From contig LT827128.1 of assembly GCA_900170005.1 (NCBI GenBank), forward strand, positions 744,001 to 808,000: a stretch of 64,000 nucleotides of DNA. Reading direction: 5' to 3'. The position numbers and the translations under genes are program-made. Below the pieces are notes generated by a model, which was not told where the DNA came from, made no database searches, and was given only the letters and a program-made list of their open reading frames with translations. Below are positions 16,961 to 25,028 of the stretch, one piece after another (positions within the stretch are counted from its first letter, which is position 1; every line of letters begins with the position of its first letter). This DNA comes from Gordonibacter massiliensis (ex Traore et al. 2017) (lineage in GTDB: Bacteria; Actinomycetota; Coriobacteriia; Coriobacteriales; Eggerthellaceae).

Positions 16961-17301
16961 GGCGACGACTCCTTTTCTTCTTGCGTTGCTGGCCTGCTGG
17001 GACGGAGGATCGGGAAACGGGCCTCCGGGCTCTTCGCGGTTTTGGAACCGCACGCGAAGCGTATCATGGGGCCGATCCCGCCGATCGTCGTCGGCGGCGG
17101 AAGGCGCTCTGAGCACCCGCTGCGGAAAAGCCCCCGATGCGAGCGGCAGAAGAACGGTCTTCAGCGGCGAGGGCGGCGCTTTCGATGCAGCTCCCTACGG
17201 TTCCGACGAGGCGGTGCCTTTGATGCCCCCCTGCGGGAGTTTGTGAAGTTTCCCCGGCTGGGACGGCGCGTGCGGCCCGTTGCGCTAGACTGATTGGCAT
17301 T
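16961..17301. other. divergent intergenic region, SDR / site-2 protease
   Basis: No gene is seen. The region holds the dyad GCGGTT-N4-AACCGC at 17036-17051, flanked by CTTCGCG and CGCGAAG. A TAGACT box at 17285-17290 stands close to the site-2 protease start at 17302, which would leave a very short leader. Confidence 0.4.
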
Positions 17302-17979
17302 ATGATTTCGATACCCTACCTTGTCTGTTCCATACTCAGCTTCATTCCCGCCATCGTGTGCCACGAGGCGTGCCATGGTTTCGCCGCCTACAAGCTGGGC
17401 GACCCCACGGCCAAGCGCGCGGGGCGGCTGTCATTCAACCCGCTCAAGCACATCGACCCGTTCGGCACCGTCATCATGCCGCTTCTGCTCATGGCCATGA
17501 ACATGCCGGTGTTCGGCTACGCGAAGCCGGTGCCGTACAACCCGGCCTACTTCAAGGACCCACGCAAGGGCGACCTCATCGTGGGGCTCGCCGGTCCGGC
17601 GGCCAACCTGGTGCTGGCCATAGTGGGCGCGGTCGTGTTCACCGCGGTCTCGCTTGTGCTGCCGGTGAACGTGCTGGCGCAAAACGACTTCTTCTACTAT
17701 TTCTACGCCATGTTCCTGCCCATGTTCTCGCTCATCAACCTGTACCTCATGTTCTTCAACCTGCTGCCCATTCCGCCGCTGGACGGCTCGTCCATCTTCG
17801 CGTTCTTCCTGCCGAAGAAGTACCTGCCCACCTACTACAAGGTGCAGCGCTACGCGTTCCCCATCTTCATGATCGCCGTCATCCTGGTGCCCTACGTGCT
17901 GCATTTCAACCCCATCGGCATATACCTGGACGTCACGGCCGGCAACGTGTTCGACCTGCTGTTCTCGTTCGGCGGATAG
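17302..17979 (+). CDS. site-2 protease family membrane metalloprotease (M50)
   Basis: An integral membrane zinc protease of 225 residues in the M50/rhomboid-like S2P group. The zinc-binding HExxH reads CHEACHG (about residue 21), and the third metal ligand and partner motif is NLLPIPPLDGS (about residue 154). There are five or six hydrophobic helices and no PDZ domain, so it is the small stand-alone type. Its substrate is unknown. It sits 12 bases before scpA, an arrangement conserved in many Gram-positives, which suggests co-transcription with chromosome segregation genes. The start is ATG 17302; no strong ribosome site is seen. Confidence 0.88.
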   Translation: MISIPYLVCSILSFIPAIVCHEACHGFAAYKLGDPTAKRAGRLSFNPLKHIDPFGTVIMPLLLMAMNMPVFGYAKPVPYNPAYFKDPRKGDLIVGLAGPAANLVLAIVGAVVFTAVSLVLPVNVLAQNDFFYYFYAMFLPMFSLINLYLMFFNLLPIPPLDGSSIFAFFLPKKYLPTYYKVQRYAFPIFMIAVILVPYVLHFNPIGIYLDVTAGNVFDLLFSFGG

Positions 17980-17991
17980 CGGGGCGCGGGC

Positions 17992-18783
17992 ATGTCGTAC
18001 AAGGTTCGCATAGACAGCTTCGAAGGGCCGTTCGACCTGCTGCTCTACCTGGTCAGCCGCCAGAAGGTGGATATCGGCGCCATCTCCATCACCCAGATCG
18101 CCGACCAGTACCTGGCCGAGGTGAGCCGCATGGACAACCTCGACCTGGACGTGGCGAGCGACTTTTTGCTCGTGGCATCGACGCTTTTGGAGATCAAGGC
18201 GGAAAGCCTCATCCCGCGCGAGCGCGACGCCGTGGACGACGACATAGCCGAGCTCGCCCCCAGCGAGGCGCGCGACATGCTGGTGGAGCGCCTGCTCACG
18301 TACAAGCAGTTCAAGAACGCGGCCTCCACGCTGCTCGCCCGTTTCGTGTCCGAGGGCCGTATGCACGCGCGCCCGTTCGGGCCGGACGCGTGCTTTTTGA
18401 ACCTCATGCCCGACTACCTGAAGGACGTGACGCTCGACGGCCTGGCGCTCTTGGCCGCGAACGCCTACGCGCGCCGCGAGGTGTTCCTGCTGGAATCGGA
18501 GCACATCGCCGCGAAGCCCATCCCCGTGGAGGTGCACGTGCGGGCCATCCACCAGCGCATCCAGAACAAGAAGCGGCTGCGGTTCTCGGAGCTCGTGGAC
18601 GAACGCACGCCGCTGCCGGTGGTGGTGGTAACGTTTTTGGCGGTGCTGGAGCTGTACAAGCGCGCCATGGTGAAGATCGAGCAGCAGGAGCAGTTCGGCG
18701 ACATCGACATCCGCTACATCGAGGGGTCGGGCGAGCTCGTGCTCACGGGCGACGACGCCCTGACGTCGGTGGGGGAGGAATAG
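17992..18783 (+). CDS. scpA: segregation and condensation protein A
   Basis: ScpA is the kleisin subunit that bridges the two heads of the SMC complex during chromosome condensation and origin segregation. The N-terminal signature YKVRIDSFEGPFDLLLYLV is followed by DLDVASDFLLVASTLLEIKAE, and the C-terminal winged helix (VVVVTFLAVLELYKRAMVKIEQQ) contacts the SMC head. The 263 residues match the family length. It is followed ten bases later by scpB, its direct partner. The ATG lies 12 bases after the site-2 protease stop. Confidence 0.95.
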   Translation: MSYKVRIDSFEGPFDLLLYLVSRQKVDIGAISITQIADQYLAEVSRMDNLDLDVASDFLLVASTLLEIKAESLIPRERDAVDDDIAELAPSEARDMLVERLLTYKQFKNAASTLLARFVSEGRMHARPFGPDACFLNLMPDYLKDVTLDGLALLAANAYARREVFLLESEHIAAKPIPVEVHVRAIHQRIQNKKRLRFSELVDERTPLPVVVVTFLAVLELYKRAMVKIEQQEQFGDIDIRYIEGSGELVLTGDDALTSVGEE

Positions 18784-18792
18784 GAAGGTTCC

Positions 18793-19674
18793 ATGTTCCA
18801 AGGTTTGCAGGAAAGCCAGTTGCCGGGCGCCCTCGAGGCGCTCCTGTTCGTGACCGACGAGCCGGTGGGCACCATCGCGCTCGCCGACATGTTGGAGGTG
18901 GAGCCCGCCGACGTGGAGCGGGCGCTCGTGGACTTGCGCGCGCGGTTCGAGGACGAGGAGCGCGGCGTGCAGCTGCGCGAGGTGGCCGGCGGGTGGCGGC
19001 TCTACACGCATCCGGTGTACCACGAGCTCGTGGAGAAGTACGTGCTGTCGTGGGACACGCGCAAGCTCTCGCAGGCGGCCATGGAGACGCTCGCCATCGT
19101 GGCGTACTCGCAGCCCGTCACGCGCGCCGGCGTGGCCAGCGTGCGCGGCGTGAACTCGGACAGCTCCATCAACTCGCTCGTGGAGAAGGGCCTGGTGCGC
19201 GAAGCGGGCACGGCCGACGCGCCGGGCAACCCGGTGCTCTACGCCACGACGCGCGCCTTCCTGGAGAAGTTCGGCCTGCGGTCGGTGGCCGACCTACCCG
19301 ACCTGGACCAGTTCGCCCCCGACGACGACACGCGCGCGTTCATCCGCGAGCGCCTGAGCGCCACGCGGGAGCCCGTGCACGTGTCCAACGAGGCGCGCAT
19401 GGACGGCGCGGGCGTCGGAGAGGGCGACGGGTTCGACGGCGTGGAGTTCGACTTCGACGGCGAGGGCGAGGCGGCGGTGACGCTGGGCGAGCAGCTGGGC
19501 GGCGCGCAGGCCGACGGAGCCGAGCGGCCGCTGTTCGCCCGCGTGGACGAGGCGGCCGAGGACGCCGCGTCGGCGTCCGCGCAGAGCCTGCTCGCCGAGG
19601 CCATGGCGTCGGGCCTCGGCCTGGTTGAGAAGATCGACTTCGACAGCCTGACGTTCGAGACGGACGATGAGTAG
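18793..19674 (+). CDS. scpB: segregation and condensation protein B, with acidic tail
   Basis: ScpB forms a winged-helix dimer that binds ScpA in the SMC condensin complex. Residues 1-190 match the family: LEALLFVTDEPV at the start, then LREVAGGWRLYTHP and TLAIVAYSQPVTRAGVASVRGVNSDSSI. The protein is long at 293 residues; ScpB is usually about 180-200. The extra C-terminal 100 residues are Asp/Glu/Ala-rich, low in complexity and probably disordered. Whether this tail matters is unknown. The ATG is at 18793, after GGAAGG. Confidence 0.93.
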   Translation: MFQGLQESQLPGALEALLFVTDEPVGTIALADMLEVEPADVERALVDLRARFEDEERGVQLREVAGGWRLYTHPVYHELVEKYVLSWDTRKLSQAAMETLAIVAYSQPVTRAGVASVRGVNSDSSINSLVEKGLVREAGTADAPGNPVLYATTRAFLEKFGLRSVADLPDLDQFAPDDDTRAFIRERLSATREPVHVSNEARMDGAGVGEGDGFDGVEFDFDGEGEAAVTLGEQLGGAQADGAERPLFARVDEAAEDAASASAQSLLAEAMASGLGLVEKIDFDSLTFETDDE

Positions 19675-19826
19675 CGGCGGAGAGAGGCGAGGGCGGCACC
19701 CAGTCGCTCAAACAGTCCTCGCTGCGCTGCGGAACTCGCTTGGTGGGCACCGCCCTCGCCTCTCTCCGCTGCCGCGCGGTTGCCGTTTCTGCGGGAAGCG
19801 TCGATGCCCGAGAGGAGGGGGAGGGA

Positions 19827-20684
19827 ATGGAGCCATCCCGAACAGCGCCGCAGCCTGAGCGCATCGTTCCCATGCGCCTGCAGAAGTTCTTGGCGCGGGC
19901 CGGGGCGGCCAGCCGCCGGGGGTCGGAGAACCTCATGACGGCCGGGCGCGTCACCGTGAACGGGATCGTGGTCACGGAGCTGGGCAGCAAGGTCGACCCG
20001 CTCGTGGACGAGGTGGCCGTGGACGGCAAGGTCGTGCGCCTGGCCGACGGCCCCGTCACGCTCATGCTGCACAAGCCGGCCGGCTACGTCACCACCATGT
20101 CCGACCCGCAGGGCCGACCCACGGTGGCCGAGCTCGTCCCCGCCGCCGACCATCCGGGGCTGTTCCCCATCGGGCGGCTCGACCGCGACACCACGGGGCT
20201 CTTGCTGTTCTCCACGGACGGCGAGCTGGGGCACGCGCTTTTGCGCCCCCGCGGCCATGTGGAGAAGGCGTACACGGCGCTCGTGGAGGGGCGTCCCTCC
20301 GCCGAGCAGCTCGCGCACCTGCGCGAAGGCATCGAGCTCGACGACGGTCCCACGCTGCCGGCCCGGGTGGAGCTTCTGGAGGGCGACGCCGCACGCGCGG
20401 CGCTGGCGGCGCTCGACGTGCCGCCGGAGGCGCCGGAGGGGGCCTCGCACCAGTACGCGCGCGCGTGCTCCGCGCGCGCCGCGCACCGCTCGGTCGTGCG
20501 CGTGGGCCTGCACGAAGGCAGGAAGAGGCAGGTCAGGCGCATGTTGGCCGCCATCGGGCATCCGGTGCTGGCGTTGCACCGCGACACGTTCGGCCCCGTG
20601 GGGCTGGACGGCCTGCCGCGCGGCGCGTGGCGCGAGCTGGAACCGGCCGAGGTGCGCGCGCTCGAGCGCGCCGTGAACAGGTAA
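19827..20684 (+). CDS. rluB: pseudouridine synthase, RluB/RsuA family
   Basis: A 285-residue enzyme that converts a uridine of 23S (or 16S) rRNA to pseudouridine. An N-terminal S4 RNA-binding domain (MRLQKFLARAGAASRRGSE) precedes the catalytic domain with the aspartate motif GRLDRDTTGLLLFSTDGEL. The motif KPAGYVTT and the C-terminal EGRKRQVRRMLAAIGHPV also fit RluB/RsuA. A stretch near residues 190-215 (PPEAPEGASHQYARACSAR) looks like a lineage insertion. The start is ATG 19827 after GAGGAGGGGGAGGGA. The gene follows scpB, as in many Firmicutes and Actinobacteria. Confidence 0.92.
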   Translation: MEPSRTAPQPERIVPMRLQKFLARAGAASRRGSENLMTAGRVTVNGIVVTELGSKVDPLVDEVAVDGKVVRLADGPVTLMLHKPAGYVTTMSDPQGRPTVAELVPAADHPGLFPIGRLDRDTTGLLLFSTDGELGHALLRPRGHVEKAYTALVEGRPSAEQLAHLREGIELDDGPTLPARVELLEGDAARAALAALDVPPEAPEGASHQYARACSARAAHRSVVRVGLHEGRKRQVRRMLAAIGHPVLALHRDTFGPVGLDGLPRGAWRELEPAEVRALERAVNR

Positions 20685-20790
20685 AGGGCCACTTCCGAAC
20701 GGTCTGCCATTAATGCTAGAATGAAGCGGCCGGGAGGCGGCGCAAGTCGCGTCCCCGGCGCACGACACGACGAAAGGGCGGCATCGTCCC

Positions 20791-21966
20791 ATGACTGAAT
20801 CGCATACCGAACATTCCGGCCAGCCTGCGTTCGCGCGCATCGCCGTCGTGGGCTTGGGGCTGGTGGGCGCGTCGTTCGCCGCAGCCGCGCGCGCCGCGCA
20901 GCCGGATGCGGAGATCGCGGGCGTGGACGTGGACGCGCGCACGCGCGACATCGCGCGGGAGCGCGGTTGGGTCGACGCCGCGTGGACGCCGGACGACCCC
21001 GGCTTCGAGCGCTTCGTGCGCGAGGGCTGCGACCTGGTGGTGCTGGCCGCGCCCGTGGACGTGGTGGAGGGGTATTTCGAACTCCTGGCCGCCTGGGACT
21101 TCGGTGGCATCGTCACGGACACCGCCTCCACGAAAACGCGCATCGCGGCCGTCGCCGCGGCCGTGCTGCCGCACCCCGAGAACTACGTGCCCGGCCACCC
21201 CATGGCCGGCTCCGAGAAAAACGGCATCGACGGCGCGCGCGCCGACCTGTTCCAGGGCGCGCATTGGATCCTCTGCCCCGACGCGTCGACGCCGGCCGAG
21301 CACTTCCCGCGCCTGCACGAGCTGGTCACGTCGCTGGGCGCGCGCGTCATCGCGCTGCCGCGCGAGGACCACGACGAGGCGGTGGCCGTGGTGAGCCACG
21401 TGCCGCACATCGTGGCCTCGTCGCTCGTGCAGATGGCGTGCCGCCACGCCGACGACCAGCAGGCGCTCATGCGCCTGGCCGCCGGCGGCTTCAAGGACTC
21501 CACCCGCATCGCCGCCGGCTCGCCGGAGCTGTGGTGCGGCATCTCGTTCGACAACGCCGAGGCGCTGTCCGCCGGGCTCGCGGAGATGCAGGGCATCATC
21601 GGCTCGTTCGCCGACGCCCTCGCCGCCGGCGACCGCGCGCGCATGACCGCGCTTCTGTCCGAGGCCGCCGAGGCCCGCCGCGCGCTGCCGGCGGCGTGGG
21701 TGCCCTCCACCGAGAAGCTCTTGGAGGTGCGCATCCCCATGGAGGACCGCACCGGCGTCGTGGCCGAGGTCACCACCATCGCCAGCTCCGTGGGCTGCAA
21801 CATCCAGTCCATCGAGATCGACCACATCACGGCCGACAGCGCGGTCTTGAGCCTCGTGCTCACCGACGAGGGCGACGTCGGCCAGCTTTCCGCCCAGCTC
21901 ATCAACGCCGGTTTCTCGGTATCGTTCAGTCCGCTTTCGGCCAAGGAGCACACCCATGTCGCATGA
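20791..21966 (+). CDS. tyrA: prephenate dehydrogenase with C-terminal ACT domain
   Basis: This 391-residue enzyme oxidatively decarboxylates prephenate to 4-hydroxyphenylpyruvate in tyrosine synthesis. The NAD-binding motif is VVGLGLVGASFA at about residues 18-29. The catalytic helix region carries GHPMAGSEKNGIDGA and VVSHVPHIVASSL. From about residue 305 an ACT domain (RIPMEDRTGVVAEVTTIASS) suggests allosteric control by an amino acid. A TAGAAT box at 20717-20722 is a possible -10 of the operon. The 3' end overlaps aroA by 11 bases. This gene opens the run tyrA-aroA-cmk-plsC-ispH. Confidence 0.93.
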   Translation: MTESHTEHSGQPAFARIAVVGLGLVGASFAAAARAAQPDAEIAGVDVDARTRDIARERGWVDAAWTPDDPGFERFVREGCDLVVLAAPVDVVEGYFELLAAWDFGGIVTDTASTKTRIAAVAAAVLPHPENYVPGHPMAGSEKNGIDGARADLFQGAHWILCPDASTPAEHFPRLHELVTSLGARVIALPREDHDEAVAVVSHVPHIVASSLVQMACRHADDQQALMRLAAGGFKDSTRIAAGSPELWCGISFDNAEALSAGLAEMQGIIGSFADALAAGDRARMTALLSEAAEARRALPAAWVPSTEKLLEVRIPMEDRTGVVAEVTTIASSVGCNIQSIEIDHITADSAVLSLVLTDEGDVGQLSAQLINAGFSVSFSPLSAKEHTHVA

Positions 21967-23314
21967 ACCAGCCCCCGCATCCGCCCCGTCCGCCGCATCC
22001 GGCCATGCGGTGATCGAACCGCTGCCCGCGCCGTTGCACGGCGCCGCCACCGTGCCGGGCGACAAGTCCATCTCGCATCGGGCCGTGCTGTTCTCGGCCA
22101 TGGCCGAGGGCACCTCGCGCGTGTCGGGCGTGCTCGATTCCGAGGACGTGCGCTCGTCCATCGCGGCCGTGAGCAAGCTGGGCGCGCACGTGTCGTTGGA
22201 GAAGCGGCCCGACGGCAGCCTGGCCGGCGGCATCACGGGCTGGGGGGCGGCCGGCCCGAAGCAGCCCGACGGCCCGATCGACTGCGGCAACTCGGGCACC
22301 ACGGCGCGCCTGCTCATGGGCGTGCTCGCGCCGTGGGACGTTCCCGTGGAGATCACGGGCGACGAGTCGCTGCAGCGCCGCCCCATGCGGCGCATCACCG
22401 CGCCGCTCATGAAGATGGGCGCGCGCTTCGAGCCGGGCGGCCGCGAGACGCTGCCCGTCACCGAGGTGGGCACGCGCGAACTGCGCGCCATCACCTACGA
22501 TGCCCCTATGGCTTCGGCCCAGCTCAAAACGGCTGTTCTGCTGGCCGGCGTCTACGCGCGCGGCACGACGACCCTGAACGAGCCCTCGCCGTCGCGCAAC
22601 CACACCGAGCTCATGCTGCCCGAATTCGGCGTGCCCACCTTGTCCGCCGACCGCACGGCCAGCGTCACCGGCCCCCGCACGCTCCAGGCGGCCGAGGTGC
22701 GCGTGCCAGGCGACCCGTCCTCGGCGGCTTTCCTCGTGTGCGCCGCGGTGCTCAAGGCGGGCAGCTCCATCCAGGTGGAGAACGTGAGCCTGAACACGGC
22801 CCGCATCGGATTCACCCGCACGCTCGAGCGCATGGGCGCCGACGTGTCGGTGCGCCACGCGGGCGCGGCGGGCAAGGAGCCCTACGGCATCATCTCGGCG
22901 TGCCACACCCCGAACCTTCACGGCTGCGAGGTTCCGGCCGACAAGATAGCCACCATCGTCGACGAGGTGCCGGTGCTCGCGCTCGTGGCGGCGCACGCCC
23001 GCGGCGTGACGGTGTTTCGCGAGGTGGGAGAGCTGCGCGTCAAGGAAACCGACCGTCTGGCGGCCGTCGTCGAGGGCCTCGGGCTCATGGGGGTGGAAGC
23101 CTACATCGACGGCAACGACCTCTACGTGGAAGGGCAGCCCGGCCTGCGCGCGCCCGAGGGCGTGACGTTCGACTCGAAGGGCGACCACCGCCTGGCCATG
23201 ACGTGGGCGCTCGCGGGGCTCACCGGCTCCGTCCCCGTCACCGTGGAGAACTTCGACTCCGTCAAGATCAGCTATCCCCGTTTCCTGAACGACATCGAAA
23301 GGTTGGCTCGATGA
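21956..23314 (+). CDS. aroA: 3-phosphoshikimate 1-carboxyvinyltransferase (EPSP synthase)
   Basis: AroA joins shikimate-3-phosphate and phosphoenolpyruvate to give EPSP, the sixth step of the shikimate pathway. Of its 452 residues, the substrate site VPGDKSISHRAVLFSAMAEG lies near the N-terminus, then DCGNSGTTARLLMG and the C-terminal RVKETDRL pattern (here LRVKETDRLAAVV). The active-site Asp region VDEVPVLALVAAHARG is present. The NSGTTARL form (Gly followed by Thr-Thr) needs experiment to judge glyphosate response. The ATG starts inside tyrA and the end overlaps cmk by four bases, so translation is coupled. Confidence 0.95.
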   Translation: MSHEPAPASAPSAASGHAVIEPLPAPLHGAATVPGDKSISHRAVLFSAMAEGTSRVSGVLDSEDVRSSIAAVSKLGAHVSLEKRPDGSLAGGITGWGAAGPKQPDGPIDCGNSGTTARLLMGVLAPWDVPVEITGDESLQRRPMRRITAPLMKMGARFEPGGRETLPVTEVGTRELRAITYDAPMASAQLKTAVLLAGVYARGTTTLNEPSPSRNHTELMLPEFGVPTLSADRTASVTGPRTLQAAEVRVPGDPSSAAFLVCAAVLKAGSSIQVENVSLNTARIGFTRTLERMGADVSVRHAGAAGKEPYGIISACHTPNLHGCEVPADKIATIVDEVPVLALVAAHARGVTVFREVGELRVKETDRLAAVVEGLGLMGVEAYIDGNDLYVEGQPGLRAPEGVTFDSKGDHRLAMTWALAGLTGSVPVTVENFDSVKISYPRFLNDIERLAR

Positions 23315-24192
23315 TCATCGCCATAGACGGCCCCTCCGGGGCCGGCAAGTCCACGGTCGCCAAGGCCGTGGCGAAGAAGCTCGGCTTCTCCTGCCTCGAC
23401 ACCGGGGCCATGTACCGCGCCGTGGCGTGGCGTGCGCTGCAAGACGGCGTGGCGCTCGACGACGACGCGGCCCTCGGGCGGCTGGCCCGCACCCACGACA
23501 TCGCGTTCGGCCACGAGCCGGGCGACCCAGCCCCCAAGCGCGTGTCCATAGGCGGCGAGGACGTTACGGACGCCATCCGCACGGCGGAGATCGACCGTGC
23601 GGTGAGCCCGGTGTCGGCCGCGCCCTCCGTGCGCGAGGCGCTCGTCGCCCAGCAGCAGCGCATCGGGCGCGCGGGCGACTACGTGGTGGAGGGGCGCGAC
23701 ATCGGCACGGTGGTGTTCCCCGAGGCCGCGGTGAAGGTGTTCCTCACCGCGTCGGCCGAGGAGCGTGCGCACCGCCGCGTGCGGCAGAACGTTGACCGCA
23801 GCGTGGGCTCCATCGACTACGACGAGGTGCTCGCCGACATCCGCCGCCGCGACGACTACGACTCCTCGCGCGCCACGTCGCCCCTCAAGCCCGCCGACGA
23901 CGCCGTGCATCTCGATTCCACGGGCCGCTACATCGAGGAGGTCATCGACGACATCTGCGCGATGGCGCGCGAACGCGGCGCGCAGGAACCTTCTTGCCCT
24001 TCCGAGCAAGCGGAAGCCCCCTCCTGCCACCCCGAGCGAGTGGAAGCCCCTGCTTGTCATCCTGAGCGAGAAGGAGCCCCCCCACGCCCCTCCGAGCGAG
24101 CAGAGGTTCCCGCTTGTCATCCTGAACGGAGGCCGCAGGCCGGAGTCGAAGGATCCCCTGCGGCGTCAGCCGGAGGTGTCGAGTCCCGATGA
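23311..24192 (+). CDS. cmk: (d)CMP kinase with repeat-derived C-terminal tail
   Basis: Cytidylate kinase transfers phosphate from ATP to CMP or dCMP. Residues 1-227 are a complete enzyme: P-loop GPSGAGKS, DTGAMYRAVAWRAL, VVEGRDIGTVVFPEA and RRRDDYDSSRATSPL. The usual family length is about 220-230. Here a further 66 residues follow, made of five near-copies of a 10-residue unit (such as SCHPERVEAP and ACHPEREGAP) and then a low-complexity end. This tail is the translation of the dispersed TCATCCTGAGCG repeat. It is probably dispensable. The start overlaps the aroA stop (ATGA) and the end overlaps plsC. Confidence 0.93.
   Translation: MIIAIDGPSGAGKSTVAKAVAKKLGFSCLDTGAMYRAVAWRALQDGVALDDDAALGRLARTHDIAFGHEPGDPAPKRVSIGGEDVTDAIRTAEIDRAVSPVSAAPSVREALVAQQQRIGRAGDYVVEGRDIGTVVFPEAAVKVFLTASAEERAHRRVRQNVDRSVGSIDYDEVLADIRRRDDYDSSRATSPLKPADDAVHLDSTGRYIEEVIDDICAMARERGAQEPSCPSEQAEAPSCHPERVEAPACHPEREGAPPRPSERAEVPACHPERRPQAGVEGSPAASAGGVESR
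23992..24157 (+). repeat. 30-bp tandem repeat and TCATCCTGAGCG unit inside cmk
   Basis: Five imperfect 30-bp units (23992-24141) of the type GAGCGAGYGGAAGCCCCT, ending in a copy of the dispersed unit (TGTCATCCTGAACGGAGG ... AGTCGAAGGATCC, to 24157). The array is in frame with cmk and encodes its C-terminal tail. Confidence 0.8.
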
Positions 24193-25028
24193 GCCTGTTC
24201 CTTCCCTACGAGAAGATGTGGGACATGCCGCTCGGCGGGGTGTCCGAGGATAAGCAGGTGCCGCACTGGGCCGGCAACCTCATCTGGGGATTTCTCGCGT
24301 TCGTGTTCAAGATCTGCTTCCGCTACCGCGTCGACAACCGCCAGAGCATCCGCGGGTTCTACCGCAAGAGCGGCGTGGTGGTGGTGGCGAACCACACGTC
24401 GTTTCTCGACGTGGCGTTCATGTACCTGGTCACGCGCCCGAAGCAGTGGCTGCGCTTCATGGGGCGCGAGAGTCTGTTCGACAACGCGCACGGCCTGGTG
24501 GGCCAGATACTCTCGCGCGTGGGCGCGTTCCCCGTCAAGCGCGACGCGGCCGACCGCACGTCCATCAAGCGCGCCGCGCGCATGTTGAAGAACGACGAGA
24601 TCGTGGGCATCCTGCCCGAGGGTACGCGCCGCGGCAAGGGCACGAAGACCCCCGAGATCCACTCCGGCGCCGCGTTCGTGGCGAAGATGGGGAAGGCGCC
24701 CATCCTGCCCATGACCGTGCGCAACGCCGAGCTGGTGAAGCAGAAGGGCCAGCGCTTCCATTTCCCGAAGATCACCATCGAGTACGGCAACCCCATCCTG
24801 CTCGCCGACTTCGACTTCCTGCCGAAGGAGGACCGTCTGGACGGCTGCACGTGGTACGCCATGCGCGAGTGCTTCGCGCTGTCCCAGCGCGTGCCGCGCG
24901 ACCAGGTGGACATGCGCGCGCTGTTCCCGGGGGGCCGCGACTTCACGGACGTGTTCGCGGAGCATCCCGTGCCCGAGCACACGACCGAGGAGGTCGTGGC
25001 CGGCATCGACGCGAAGGACGCCTCGTGA
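24189..25028 (+). CDS. plsC: 1-acyl-sn-glycerol-3-phosphate acyltransferase
   Basis: PlsC adds the second fatty acyl chain to lysophosphatidic acid, giving phosphatidic acid at the inner membrane. The HX4D catalytic motif reads NHTSFLD (about residue 63), and the acceptor-binding motif is PEGTRRGKG (about 142). A hydrophobic segment near residues 28-45 (LIWGFLAFVFKICFRY) can anchor it. Length, 279 residues, is slightly above many PlsC proteins because of a C-terminal extension. The ATG overlaps the cmk stop, and ispH starts within its last codons. cmk-plsC-ispH is a conserved actinobacterial and clostridial order. Confidence 0.93.
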   Translation: MSLFLPYEKMWDMPLGGVSEDKQVPHWAGNLIWGFLAFVFKICFRYRVDNRQSIRGFYRKSGVVVVANHTSFLDVAFMYLVTRPKQWLRFMGRESLFDNAHGLVGQILSRVGAFPVKRDAADRTSIKRAARMLKNDEIVGILPEGTRRGKGTKTPEIHSGAAFVAKMGKAPILPMTVRNAELVKQKGQRFHFPKITIEYGNPILLADFDFLPKEDRLDGCTWYAMRECFALSQRVPRDQVDMRALFPGGRDFTDVFAEHPVPEHTTEEVVAGIDAKDAS

